Notes: generated by a model not told the origin, from the sequence alone. A DNA stretch of 64,000 nt from Herbaspirillum huttiense (GCF_004367745.1 NZ_CP037993.1:5270001-5334000), one strand, 5' to 3'. Counted from the first letter of the stretch, positions 51,388-59,863 are shown. Program-made: numbers and translations.

Positions 51388-53144
51388 GCATCAGCCGCCA
51401 GGATGGCGCGAGCCTGCCCGGCAGCCAGGTCAAGGCCATCCTGGAGGGGCTCAGGTACAGCTTCCCGCCCAATACCGATCTCAGCATCGGCCTCAACAAC
51501 GAACACCGGTTCGAGATCGCCCTGGTGGATCAGGCGGGCAATACCAGCAAGGGCCGCGTGGACATGTCGACCCTCAGGACGATACCGGGCAGCCTGGCCG
51601 TGAGCGTGGTGGAAGGACAGTTCGGCTACGGGCTCATCAAGATGTCCAACGTCTTCGGCTCCTCCACGGCCCCGCTCACCTTCCCGGCCGTGCTGACCAA
51701 GAGCGAGGAGGCCATCCCGACGCTGCCTGCCGGTTTCACTGCGGCCACGCTGCTCGCTGCGATTCGCGGCATTTCCGCCGAATGGGGTGGCAAGGGCGTC
51801 ACCGGCGACGGCAACACCAGCATCGGCAGCCTCAAGAGCTACCAGATGTTCGACAAGCTGGGGACCGGCACCACCTCCTTCAGCCTGCTGCAGCAGGGCA
51901 GCAGCCTCGATACGCTGGGGGCGTGGCTGAGCCTGGGCCTGAAGCCTGCCGCCACGGCCGGGCTCAACAACGTGGCGCTGGAGATGCTGGGCGGCTTCAA
52001 GCGCAACGGCGTGGACCAGTACAAGGTCAGCCCCGATCTGGAAACCGGCCTCAGTGATGTCGGCCTGGCCAACATCGGCTTGCTGTACCAGTTGAGTGTG
52101 GCCAATACCAGCAGCCGGCCGGTGATCCGCGTCAAGTACGACGGTGCCTACTCCATCGTGGGCAACGTGATCGAGCTGTATGAAGGCGACCGGCTGGTGG
52201 GCAGCAAGACATTGGTCGCCAGCGATCTCGGGGCAGGACCGAAGGAAGTGGACCTCGCCGTCTTCCAGAGCCTGTCGGCCGGCAAGCATGATCTGGAGGT
52301 CCGCTATACCGATACAGGCGGCAACTCCGTCAGCAGCAACCTGAGCGTGAACGTGGCAGCCGGTGGCGCACCGGTGACCTTGTCGGACCTGGGCGTGCGC
52401 GGCAACAAGCAGTCTGCCTCTGAAGCACAGTCGCTGGGCCAGTCCGGCGCCTCCTATGCCGTCATCAGCGATGCGGACACCAGCTTTGCCTCCGGGCATG
52501 GCAACCAGGGCCCGGTGTTCGTCGGCACGGTCGGCGGCGGCAGCGCATCGGACCGCTATCTGGTCACCATCCAGATGGGCGGCAAGGTCGTGGCCTTCGA
52601 GGATGTGGGCGCAGGCAGCTTCGCCATCGGCATCCCGGCCGGCGTGCTGCCACCGGGCTACTACCAGGACCTGAGCATCAGCGCCACCGTGCTCACTCCC
52701 GGCGCGCGCCTGGGCCAGACCACCAGCATGCAGGGCCTCAAGCTGGGCTGGTACTGGGCCGCGCAGGCGGGCACCTCGATCGTCGGCGGCAATGGCAATG
52801 ACGAGCTGGTCTTGGGTGCTGCTGCCGATCCCGAGATCGTCGGGGGCATCCGTGTGCAAACCGGTGCAGGTGACGACAGGATCACCGTGGGCAGCTTCGG
52901 CAAGACGAGTGCCCTGAAGGCTACCGTTACCGACTTCACGGTCGGTATGGACCGGGTGAAGGTCTCTGGCCAGATCGTGAACCCGGACTTCGTGAAGAAC
53001 TACGTCACGGCCTCTGATCTCAACGGCAGCACACAGTTGCAGATCGACCTGGACGGCGCGGGCGCGGGCAAGCTGTATTACCACCTGACCCTGCAGGGAG
53101 TGCAGTACAACCCGTCCACCATCGGTAGCATCTTCGGCGTGTAA
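51351..53144 (+). CDS. BapA-like large exported protein, C-terminal part (after frameshift)
   Basis: The shifted frame is open and protein-like from about 51351 (RHIRYTAATRELSISRQDG), with no start codon or ribosome site of its own, so it belongs to the gene beginning at 49012. It contains more repeat modules (VIRVKYDGAYSIVGNVIELY; DLEVRYTDTGGNSVSSNLSV) and ends in a type I secretion target region: SIVGGNGNDELVLGAA, then GAGDDRITVGSFGKTSALKATVTDF and SIGSIFGV-like final residues. About 597 residues are encoded. An in-frame ATG at 51564 or later exists but would give a fragment without the N-terminal domain. Confidence 0.75.
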   Translation, partial: RHIRYTAATRELSISRQDGASLPGSQVKAILEGLRYSFPPNTDLSIGLNNEHRFEIALVDQAGNTSKGRVDMSTLRTIPGSLAVSVVEGQFGYGLIKMSNVFGSSTAPLTFPAVLTKSEEAIPTLPAGFTAATLLAAIRGISAEWGGKGVTGDGNTSIGSLKSYQMFDKLGTGTTSFSLLQQGSSLDTLGAWLSLGLKPAATAGLNNVALEMLGGFKRNGVDQYKVSPDLETGLSDVGLANIGLLYQLSVANTSSRPVIRVKYDGAYSIVGNVIELYEGDRLVGSKTLVASDLGAGPKEVDLAVFQSLSAGKHDLEVRYTDTGGNSVSSNLSVNVAAGGAPVTLSDLGVRGNKQSASEAQSLGQSGASYAVISDADTSFASGHGNQGPVFVGTVGGGSASDRYLVTIQMGGKVVAFEDVGAGSFAIGIPAGVLPPGYYQDLSISATVLTPGARLGQTTSMQGLKLGWYWAAQAGTSIVGGNGNDELVLGAAADPEIVGGIRVQTGAGDDRITVGSFGKTSALKATVTDFTVGMDRVKVSGQIVNPDFVKNYVTASDLNGSTQLQIDLDGAGAGKLYYHLTLQGVQYNPSTIGSIFGV

Positions 53145-53163
53145 ACGGCAGGTCTCACCAGCC

Positions 53164-53201
53164 AACGCACAAGGGCGGCCAATTGGCCGCCCTTGTGCGT
53201 T
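53164..53201. terminator. 38-bp perfect palindrome, bidirectional terminator
   Basis: AACGCACAAGGGCGGCC, AATT, GGCCGCCCTTGTGCGTT: a perfect palindrome. It stands 20 bp after the BapA-like stop and 35 bp beyond the end of the minus-strand small gene, so it serves both. Confidence 0.85.
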
Positions 53202-53235
53202 ACTGCGTTTGCCTTTGCTGCATTGATGGCTGCGT

Positions 53236-53307
53236 TCAGAACAGCAGGATCAGCAGCAGGATGATGGGAATCGGAATCCCCAAGAGCCAGAGCAGAATGG
53301 CACCCAT
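53236..53307 (-). CDS. 23-residue hydrophobic membrane microprotein
   Basis: A very short gene encoding MGAILLWLLGIPIPIILLL plus ILLF. AGGAG stands seven bases before the ATG, which strongly supports translation. The IPIPIIL core is recognisable in many annotated small proteobacterial proteins. One transmembrane helix with a central Pro-rich kink is expected. It follows the four-helix membrane protein gene by 61 bp in the same direction, and both have the same AGGAGACT-type ribosome site, so they are probably one operon. Function is unknown. Confidence 0.8.
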   Translation of the reverse strand: MGAILLWLLGIPIPIILLLILLF

Positions 53308-53368
53308 GTCAGTCTCCTATGAAGGTTGGTGTTCAGGTTCGGCGAAACGTGGCGCGGGAGGGCGCTGT

Positions 53369-54466
53369 TCAACGCAACTCGGGTTCGCCGACGCGATGGT
53401 CATGAAGTTCATGACGCAACACCGGTTCGCCGTAGAGTTCGTTGCGATCACGCAGGCGGCCGCCGTAGGTGGCCAGCAGGCTGGCGACGAAGGCACCGCA
53501 CAGCAGGGCCAGGAACATCCACAGCGAGGCATAGGCAGCAGCCTTGCGGGCGGCATCAGCGGCTTCCTTGGCCTTGGTGGCAGCCTGGTCCAGATTGCGC
53601 TGGTAAGCGGCAAAGGTATCGGCCACACGCTTCTCGGCATCGGCTTGCGACAGGCCGGTATGGCGTGCCACCAGTTGGCCCAGGTAGCGCTTGTCGTTGT
53701 CGGCCAGTTGCTGGTTGGCCAGCGAATAACCGAAGACGCGGACCACTTCCATGCGCTGGGCCGAGGTCAGCTCACGGCCATCGGCGGGAGTCGGTGCAGC
53801 CAGCGGAGCGGCGGGAGCAGCGTTGGCGGCATCGCTGCTGGCGGCCGGAGTCACCGGTGCGGCAGGGGCTGCGCTGGTGTTGGCGGTGCCATTGGCGGTG
53901 CCGCTACGGAACATGGAATCGATGAAATAACCCGAGGCACGGTCAGCCAGATTGCCCGCCTGTTGCGCACCGTCCGGGCCCATGGCCGCCGCGGTCGCGG
54001 CAGCGCCGGTACCGAGTACGCCACCGGCGGCACCCAGGGTCTTGGCCCCGCCCGAGATCACGCTGCCCACGGCCGAGCCCAGCAGGGCGGCGGTGGCCAG
54101 CGAAGCCACGGCCCAGGCCAGCAGGCCATGTGCGGTATCACGGAAATAGACTTCACGGGTATGCAGGCCAGCCCACTTCACGCGCAGGCGGCCGGCCAGG
54201 AAGCCACCGATGGCCGAGGCGGCGATCTGGGTGAACAGCAGCCAGCCGGCCGTGGAATAGCCGATGGCCTTGGCCGAGACGCCCTCGCCGGACCACGGCG
54301 AGATCGACGAGAAGCCGAGGCCAAAGCCCAGCATCACCAGGATGAAGGACAAGGCCGCTGCCGCAAAAGCGCCGGCCAGAATGGCACCCCACGAGACGCC
54401 GGAGCCGTTGTTGTTGACGGCCTCGACGCTGGCCGGTGGAAGGGGATGGATGGTTGAGGTGGTCAT
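53369..54466 (-). CDS. Conserved membrane protein with coiled linker, function unknown
   Basis: A 365-residue protein with the ATG preceded by GAGGAG; the frame further upstream runs through a tandem repeat and is not used. Three membrane segments lie in the N-terminal half (WGAILAGAFAAAALSFILVM; WLLFTQIAASAIGGFLAG; LAWAVASLATAALLGSAVGS). A low-complexity Ala/Pro/Thr linker occupies about 200-240. A helical region with QADAEKRVADTFAAYQRNLDQ follows, and a last membrane helix (LWMFLALLCGAFVASLLA near 330) precedes a charged tail. Homologues are common and often near general stress or envelope genes, but the role is not known to me. Confidence 0.8.
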   Translation of the reverse strand: MTTSTIHPLPPASVEAVNNNGSGVSWGAILAGAFAAAALSFILVMLGFGLGFSSISPWSGEGVSAKAIGYSTAGWLLFTQIAASAIGGFLAGRLRVKWAGLHTREVYFRDTAHGLLAWAVASLATAALLGSAVGSVISGGAKTLGAAGGVLGTGAAATAAAMGPDGAQQAGNLADRASGYFIDSMFRSGTANGTANTSAAPAAPVTPAASSDAANAAPAAPLAAPTPADGRELTSAQRMEVVRVFGYSLANQQLADNDKRYLGQLVARHTGLSQADAEKRVADTFAAYQRNLDQAATKAKEAADAARKAAAYASLWMFLALLCGAFVASLLATYGGRLRDRNELYGEPVLRHELHDHRVGEPELR

Positions 54467-54618
54467 GAGTCTCCTCGCGATTCTTGATGGATTGATCTCT
54501 GCGACTGGCGCAGGGCTGGGGGGCATTGCCACGGAGAGACTGTAGGCGCGCGCTGGCGCGCGCGCCATCGGCGGAGTTCGGCAGGTGGCGTAGGAGAGCA
54601 GGGAAGCGCGAAGTCGGC

Positions 54619-54762
54619 GTACAGGAAAACGTGCAGAATTCCGTACAAAATTCCGTGCGGAATTCACTACAGGAATCAGTACGAAAAAACGCCCGGAAAA
54701 ACGTACAGAAAGAGCGGCAGAACAATGCTCAGTACGCTGTACAGAAAACTGCACAGCAGCGC
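54619..54762 (+). repeat. Degenerate 12-bp tandem repeat, about 12 units
   Basis: Twelve consecutive 12-base units with consensus near GTACAGAAAAMC: for example GTACAGGAAAAC, GTGCAGAATTCC, GTACAAAATTCC, GTACGAAAAAAC, GTACAGAAAGAG, GTACAGAAAACT. The first four positions are best kept. It stands in the 371-bp gap between the membrane protein gene (minus) and the HAD gene (plus). Because 12 is a multiple of 3, a plus-strand frame reads through it as four-residue units (VQEN-VQNS-VQNS-VRNS-LQES...). It could be a regulatory array or a coding repeat. Confidence 0.75.
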
Positions 54763-54837
54763 TGCACCGAGTCTTATAGAATGATCGCCTCACACACCGG
54801 CATCCTGCCCTGCCGCCCCAACCTGCTACGGATTCCC

Positions 54838-55509
54838 ATGGCCAACACGCACAGCACTCCGATCACGCATTTCCTGTTCGACCTCGACGGTACTCTCATG
54901 GACAGCGACGCCCTGCACCACGCTGCCTTCAACACCATCCTGTCGCGCTGGGGCCGCTCGGTGGATGTCGATTACTACAAGACGCACATCATGGGGGCGT
55001 CCAACGCCATGATCTTCGATCACCTGTTTCCCGGCATGCCGGCCTCGGAATACCAGCCGCTGGCCGAAGAAAAGGAACAGCTGTTCCGCTCGCAGCTGGA
55101 CCAGCAGGTCGCGCCCACGCCCGGCATCGAACGCCTGCTCGACCATATCGCCCGCATCGGCGGACGCACGGCAGTGGTGACCAATGCACCGCGCGCCAAT
55201 GCCGAGCTGATGTTGAAGGCCACCGGCCTGGCCGGCCGCTTCGATACGCTGGTGATTGGCGATGAGCTGGAACGCGCCAAACCCGATCCCCTGCCCTACC
55301 TGACCGCCCTGCAACTGCTGGGCGGCACACCGGACCAGGCGGTAGCCTTCGAGGATTCGAGCTCGGGCGTGAAAGCCGCCAGCAGCGCCCAGGTCTGGAC
55401 CTTCGGCATGCTGGGTGGACTGGATGAAGCGCGCCTGCGGGCTGCCGGTGCCCACGCCGTGATCCGCGATTTCAACGGTCAGGCGCTGTGGGACAAGATC
55501 GGCGGATAA
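54838..55509 (+). CDS. HAD-superfamily phosphatase (beta-phosphoglucomutase/Gph-like)
   Basis: A 223-residue haloacid-dehalogenase-type hydrolase. Motif I is DLDGT with nucleophile Asp15 and acid Asp17, motif II is VVTNAPRANAE with Thr near 112, motif III Lys is in ERAKPDPLPY near 144 and motif IV is FEDSSSGVKAA near 168. A helical cap sits between motifs I and II, as in phosphoglycolate phosphatase or beta-phosphoglucomutase. The start at MANTHSTPITHF is preferred; an in-frame ATG at 54781 (MIASHTG) is possible, and the frame extends back through the 12-bp repeat. Substrate unknown. Confidence 0.88.
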   Translation: MANTHSTPITHFLFDLDGTLMDSDALHHAAFNTILSRWGRSVDVDYYKTHIMGASNAMIFDHLFPGMPASEYQPLAEEKEQLFRSQLDQQVAPTPGIERLLDHIARIGGRTAVVTNAPRANAELMLKATGLAGRFDTLVIGDELERAKPDPLPYLTALQLLGGTPDQAVAFEDSSSGVKAASSAQVWTFGMLGGLDEARLRAAGAHAVIRDFNGQALWDKIGG

Positions 55510-55519
55510 GTCCGCGCCT

Positions 55520-56095
55520 TCATTGCGAACGGACCGTCTCGAAGTGATGGTCCGGCAGGAACCACAGCAGGGCCAGCAGCACGTAGATGGCGGTCGCGCC
55601 CAGCGGGGTGGCCAGTGACAACGGAATGGCCACCGCATAGAGCAGGATGGAGAGCGCATTCTTGCGCCCGTGTCCCAGCATGGCCGCCAGCGAAGGATGC
55701 GCCGCTTCACTGTGGCGCAGCGCGCGTTTCAACAGCAGGAAAGAGACCGAACACATCAGCAGCACCACGCCATAGCAGGCCACGGGTGCGCTTTGCCGAT
55801 GATGGTTGGCCACCCACAAGGTGACGAAGGGCAGCAGCGACAGCCAGAACAGCAGGTGCAGGTTGGCCCACAGCACGCGCCGGTCGACCTGCGTGGCCAG
55901 CTGCAGCAGGTGATGATGGTTGACCCAGTAGATGCCGATGTAAACAAAGCTCAACACATAGCTCAGCAGCGGCGGCATCAGTGGGGCGAGGTCGGCCAGA
56001 CCGGCGCCCTGCGGTGTCTGCAAGCCCAGCACCATGATGGTGATGGCAATGGCGATGACGCCATCGCTGAAGGCTTCCAGCCGCGACTTGTTCAC
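55520..56095 (-). CDS. TMEM175/DUF1211-family membrane protein, putative potassium channel
   Basis: A 191-residue protein starting at GTG (VNKSRLEAFSDGVIAIAITIMV), which overlaps the DUF1275 stop by 4 bases. The FSDGV motif in the first helix is the family signature and lines the pore in bacterial TMEM175 potassium channels. Six hydrophobic segments can be counted, including WVNHHHLLQLATQ after helix 3. It is converged upon by the HAD gene with 10 bp between stops. Confidence 0.88.
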   Translation of the reverse strand: MNKSRLEAFSDGVIAIAITIMVLGLQTPQGAGLADLAPLMPPLLSYVLSFVYIGIYWVNHHHLLQLATQVDRRVLWANLHLLFWLSLLPFVTLWVANHHRQSAPVACYGVVLLMCSVSFLLLKRALRHSEAAHPSLAAMLGHGRKNALSILLYAVAIPLSLATPLGATAIYVLLALLWFLPDHHFETVRSQ

Positions 56096-56793
56096 GACGC
56101 GGCCACCTTGGCCGGCAGCGGCTGGCGAAATTCCCACACCACCATCGCCACCAGGATCAGCACCGGCACGATCAGCCCGGCAAAGCCGATGGCGTGATAA
56201 GCGAAGGCGGCGGCGATGGCACCCGCGCCGAACGACAGCACCGGCCACACGAACTTGATGCAGCGCTCGGTGGTGCCGGCATCGGCCGCACCGCGCAGCA
56301 TGTCCACCACGTCGATCACCACTTGCGTGACGTTGCCCGTCATCAGGGAGGTCGGTGCCAGATGCGCCAGCAGCAGGCGGCTGATGGCGCTGTGGACACC
56401 CATGGAGGCGGTGCCCAGCAGGCCCGACGCCATCACCCAGCCTGCGGTAGGCGACTGCACCGGCGCGGCGGCGATGCCGCAGAGCATGAATCCGATCAGC
56501 AACAGCAACTGCAGCAGCAGTGACCAGCCCAGGGCGCGGCCATCGCGGCGCTGGATGGCGGCGATGAACAGGCGTGCCACGGCCACGCCGAGGATGAAGG
56601 CCGGGAAGGCCAGGAATTTCAGCAGGATGGACATCTGCGAGGTATCCGCCAGGGCCGCGCCGATGAGGATGAAGTTGCCCGTCACATGGGCTGTGAACAG
56701 GCCGAACAGCGCGATGAAGCCCAGCGTATCGACATAGGCGGCGAGGAAGGCCAGTCCCGAGGACTGGAGGCGGTTGCGTTGTGCGGCATTCAT
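56092..56793 (-). CDS. DUF1275 (YoaK-like) membrane protein
   Basis: A 233-residue integral membrane protein. The ATG giving MNAAQRNRLQSSGLAFLAAYV is used. DUF1275 marks are AAYVDTLGFIALFGLFTAHVTGN near 18-40 and SLMTGNVTQVVIDVVDML near 148-165; both contain the family TGN motif. Six helices are expected. No transport substrate is established for the family. The gene is translated together with the TMEM175-type gene. Confidence 0.88.
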   Translation of the reverse strand: MNAAQRNRLQSSGLAFLAAYVDTLGFIALFGLFTAHVTGNFILIGAALADTSQMSILLKFLAFPAFILGVAVARLFIAAIQRRDGRALGWSLLLQLLLLIGFMLCGIAAAPVQSPTAGWVMASGLLGTASMGVHSAISRLLLAHLAPTSLMTGNVTQVVIDVVDMLRGAADAGTTERCIKFVWPVLSFGAGAIAAAFAYHAIGFAGLIVPVLILVAMVVWEFRQPLPAKVAAS

Positions 56794-57106
56794 GAGGTGT
56801 CTCGCTTCCGGAGGGCGGGGGCAGGCCGCACACCTTAGCACTGCTGATGCCGTCCGCCCATTATCCCTGTGGATAAGACAAGTCCGGCGAAGCCGCGCCA
56901 AACCCTTGCCGATCCGGCAACGATATGCCCTTGATGGATGCAACAAAGGCATTTTCTACAAAAAACAGCACATTTGTACAATCCAAGCCTGGCCGGAATG
57001 CTGATGATGCGAAGGACTGCACGGCAAGGCCTGCGACGCCCGAAGAGGGGCGTTGCGAAGGCGTGCCGGTGCAAGGATTTTCGCAACCCGGCAAGACGGA
57101 TTCATT
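56794..57106. other. Divergent intergenic region between DUF1275 and FixJ-type genes
   Basis: A 313-bp region with no supported gene. An AT-rich tract (TTTTCTACAAAAAACAGCACATTTGTACAATCC) around 56950-56982 probably holds the promoter of the response regulator. No operator, hairpin or riboswitch was recognised. Confidence 0.5.
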
Positions 57107-57727
57107 ATGGAAAGTACCGTATACGTCGTCGATGACGATGGCATGGTCAGGACCGCCCTGTTGAGACTGCTGGCCTCGGCCGGCCTGAAGGCGCGCGGCT
57201 TTGCCTCGGCCGACGAGTTTCTGCGCGAGTCGCTGCCGGGCGCGCCTTGCTGCCTGCTGCTGGACATGAAGATGCCCGGCTCGGATGGCTTCGAGGTGGT
57301 ACGGCAGCTGGAACAGCGCGGCGATGCCATTCCGGTGATCTTCATTTCCGGCTACGGCACCATTCCCGTGACGGTGCAGGCGATGAAGGCCGGTGCCCAT
57401 GAATTCCTCACCAAGCCGATCGAAGACGAGCGCCTGCTGGGCGCGGTGCAGGAGGCACTGGCCATTGCCGGGCGTGATCTGCATCAGCGTGTGGAGCAGG
57501 CCGCCAGCACTTCGCGGCTGGAAAAGCTGACCCCGCGTGAGCGCGAAGTGCTGGAACTGGCCATCGGCGGATTGCTCAACAAGCAGATCGCCACCGAGCT
57601 GGGCATCAGCGAAATCACCGTCAAGGTCCACAAGCGCCGCGTGATGGACAAGATGCAGACCAAGACCCTGGCCGATCTGGTGCGGGCGGCGGAGCGCTTG
57701 CAGATTCATTCTGCGCGGCAGCGGTGA
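57107..57727 (+). CDS. FixJ/NarL-type response regulator (orphan)
   Basis: A 206-residue two-domain regulator. The receiver has the acidic pair in VYVVDDDGMVR, the phospho-accepting Asp in LLLDMKMPGSDG near 54 and Lys in LTKPIED near 104. The C-terminal LuxR-type HTH is LEKLTPREREVLELAIGGLLNKQIATELGISEITVKVHKRR. It is of the FixJ subgroup, which partners with membrane histidine kinases. No kinase gene is next to it. The ATG giving MESTVYVVDDDG is clear, since the preceding frame is Cys/Arg-rich. Confidence 0.9.
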   Translation: MESTVYVVDDDGMVRTALLRLLASAGLKARGFASADEFLRESLPGAPCCLLLDMKMPGSDGFEVVRQLEQRGDAIPVIFISGYGTIPVTVQAMKAGAHEFLTKPIEDERLLGAVQEALAIAGRDLHQRVEQAASTSRLEKLTPREREVLELAIGGLLNKQIATELGISEITVKVHKRRVMDKMQTKTLADLVRAAERLQIHSARQR

Positions 57728-57921
57728 GGCTGCCGGCCAACTGACGGTATCCGCACGAGACGGACCATCAATGACCACCGCAAGAGCGCCCATCGTAGTC
57801 GAAGGCCTTCGAAACTGATCCGCTTTTGCGGTATTCCTGAACACATCCCTTCTTCCCATCAGTAACCTGTGCGGCTCTGACAGCAGCCCGGGCGGCCTCC
57901 ATCGCTACCCGCACAACCACG

Positions 57922-58449
57922 ATGGGCAATCTCAAGAACATCATTGGCACCGGCGGTGAATACCTGTGCGGTATTGAACTCATGCGTCCGGTCATTCCAT
58001 CGGCTGGCCTGCCTTGCGGTTTCCAGCCGGGAGAAGCCGGCTGCCTGTTCGAGGCACTTCATTTCGGGGGCAAGGAACCGACCTATGACTATGTGGTGTA
58101 CCTGCTGGATGCGACTGCGCGGCGTCTCGGCCCCTTCTTCTTCCTGCAAGTCAAATCCACGCTCAAGGCTCCCGGCGCCGCAGGCGCTTACGCCCTGCGT
58201 TTCAATGCGAGCGCAGTGAAGCGTGCGCACGCCATGAAGACCCCTTTCTTCGTGGGCATCGTCGATCGCAGCACCGCACGCCGGGAGCGGATCTATGTAA
58301 AGGGGATAGATGCACGCCAGTCGAAAGGGATCGCACGTCTTGCGCCACACCATGACCTTGCCGAAGACGCCGTCAAGATTGCCATCTACAACGAAGTTTG
58401 CCGCGTCTGGTCGCTGCGCAACAATCCGCCACTGACACAGCTCATCTGA
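57922..58449 (+). CDS. DUF4365-like protein, possible PD-(D/E)XK nuclease fold
   Basis: A 175-residue protein of unknown role. The N terminus IIGTGGEYLCGIELMR and the pattern YDYVVYLLD, about 12 residues, then FFFLQVKST are like DUF4365, where Asp and the QxK motif form a restriction-endonuclease-like active site. Ribosome site is weak, and the frame is open upstream as far as about 57840 without a better start. It is followed after 10 bp by a second small gene with a strong GAGGAG site. The two look like a small cassette. Assignment of fold is from motif reading only. Confidence 0.6.
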   Translation: MGNLKNIIGTGGEYLCGIELMRPVIPSAGLPCGFQPGEAGCLFEALHFGGKEPTYDYVVYLLDATARRLGPFFFLQVKSTLKAPGAAGAYALRFNASAVKRAHAMKTPFFVGIVDRSTARRERIYVKGIDARQSKGIARLAPHHDLAEDAVKIAIYNEVCRVWSLRNNPPLTQLI

Positions 58450-58459
58450 GGAGCCGCCC

Positions 58460-58888
58460 ATGCCACGTTCCCGTCGTCAAGAAATCGCACACCAATTTGC
58501 CGAGGGCCTGGTTGCGCAAATGTTGCAGCGATCCGGTAGTGAATTCTTTCACGTGACGCCTTCCCGCCCGGGCGAACACATCGACCTTCTGGTGAGCCAG
58601 GGTGACGGCCTGTGCGGCATCGAAGTGCGGTATGCAGAGCGCAGCGAGGGTGTCGAGCAACTCTGGAACGAATGGAAAGACGCCGTTCGCGCATCCGGCA
58701 GGAAACGCCGCTCTGCGCTGGCAAGAACGATGAAGGCGATACGACGGGGGACGACGGCAAATCAAGCGGATCCTGATCTCCATCTGGTCGTGGTCACCGG
58801 CACGGGAGACAAAATATATACGGACCAGAGCATCGCGCCCTTGTTGACGCCGGATGACCGCACCCATATTTCCGTGCTGGGCGAGTAA
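58460..58888 (+). CDS. Small nuclease-like protein, partner of the DUF4365-like gene
   Basis: A 142-residue protein I do not recognise by family. Features are RRQEIAHQFAEGLVAQMLQRSG at the N terminus, then EHIDLLVSQGDGLCGIEVRYAE (residues 39-60), where D and E-x-R are placed like the D...ExK of PD-(D/E)XK enzymes with Arg in place of Lys. The middle is very basic (SGRKRRSALARTMKAIRRG), and it ends in LHLVVVTGTGDKIYTDQS. GAGGAG precedes the ATG. It forms a two-gene unit with the DUF4365-like gene; function unknown. Confidence 0.6.
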   Translation: MPRSRRQEIAHQFAEGLVAQMLQRSGSEFFHVTPSRPGEHIDLLVSQGDGLCGIEVRYAERSEGVEQLWNEWKDAVRASGRKRRSALARTMKAIRRGTTANQADPDLHLVVVTGTGDKIYTDQSIAPLLTPDDRTHISVLGE

Positions 58889-58900
58889 GCCTGGCATGGC

Positions 58901-59770
58901 CTATCCCTGTCCCCTCACCCACCCCATCGGCCCCACCCCCATCACCTGCTTGAACACCCGGCTGAAGTGACTCTGGTCCGAGAACCCGCACTCCAGCGCA
59001 ATGACCGACATGCTCTTGCCCTCCTCGCGCAGCAGCTGGCAAGCCAGGGCGATGCGCTGGCGCTGCAGCCAGGCGTGCGGCGGCAGACCAAAGCTGAGCT
59101 TGAAGGCGCGCGAGAAATGCGCGCGCGACAAGCCGCACTGCGCCGCCAGCTCGGCCAGCGTCAGGCGCTGTCCCAAATGCGCCAGCATGTAGTCCCGTAC
59201 CCGCACCTGCTGCCATCCGGCCAGGCGGCCGCTGTTGCGCGCCAGCGGCTGGCCGCCATAGTGCCGGGCCAGATGCGTGTGCAGGGCCAGCGTCACGCTG
59301 TCCATGAACACCGTATCGCCATCATTGGCCGCCTCGCCCAGCATCGGCAACATCGCCTGCACCAGGTGCCAGATCACCGGGTCGCGCACCGCCTGGCGCT
59401 GCTGCAGCCCGCTGATGCGGCGTCCGCCCTCCTCGCTCCATTGCTCGATGGTGGCGCGCGGCAACTGCAGGCGTACGTTGTCGTAGTCCGACAGGTGCTG
59501 GCAGCGCCACTGCTCACGCAGGTCGGTGATGGCCATTTCGCCGCTGCGGTGGCCGCCCGCATGCACCAGCTGCTGGCCACGCCACAGCTTGTGATGGCGG
59601 AAATCCTGCAATTGCACGATCACCGAAAAGGCATCCTCGCCCGGAATGTCAATCACCGGCACCGCCCCGGACGAGACGCCCGTGACCTGCGACTGCGCGG
59701 CGCGCGTCAGGCCCAGGCCGTCCTGCAGGCGGAGACGCTTGATGAAACGCTGGGGCAAGGGCTGGATCAC
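58901..59770 (-). CDS. AraC-family transcriptional regulator
   Basis: About 289 residues. The C-terminal AraC domain has HTH 1 LTLAELAAQCGLSRAHFSRAF and HTH 2 MSVIALECGFSDQSHFSRVF, and the N terminus (LPQRFIKRLRLQDG; GRRISGLQQRQAVRD) is of the AraC-binding-like type. The frame is open to 59899, but that part overlaps the Dps terminator at 59864-59893, so a start after it is needed. GTG at 59770 is the best fit, though its ribosome site is poor. It follows the four-gene operon headed by the amidohydrolase in the same direction and may regulate it. Confidence 0.85.
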   Translation of the reverse strand: MIQPLPQRFIKRLRLQDGLGLTRAAQSQVTGVSSGAVPVIDIPGEDAFSVIVQLQDFRHHKLWRGQQLVHAGGHRSGEMAITDLREQWRCQHLSDYDNVRLQLPRATIEQWSEEGGRRISGLQQRQAVRDPVIWHLVQAMLPMLGEAANDGDTVFMDSVTLALHTHLARHYGGQPLARNSGRLAGWQQVRVRDYMLAHLGQRLTLAELAAQCGLSRAHFSRAFKLSFGLPPHAWLQRQRIALACQLLREEGKSMSVIALECGFSDQSHFSRVFKQVMGVGPMGWVRGQG

Positions 59771-59863
59771 GAGGAAAATCGATAAAAGTGAAAGAAAGAA
59801 AAACGACCCGCTCCAGTGGCGGCCAACAAGCCGACGCATCCGAAGCTGAGTGAAGGAAAACGC

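Noticed and set aside
57768-57902. A 44-codon minus-strand frame with a protein-like end (KKGCVQEYRKSGSV)
   Set aside because: No ribosome site, no recognisable family, and its 5' end runs into the promoter side of the DUF4365-like gene. Possible but unsupported.
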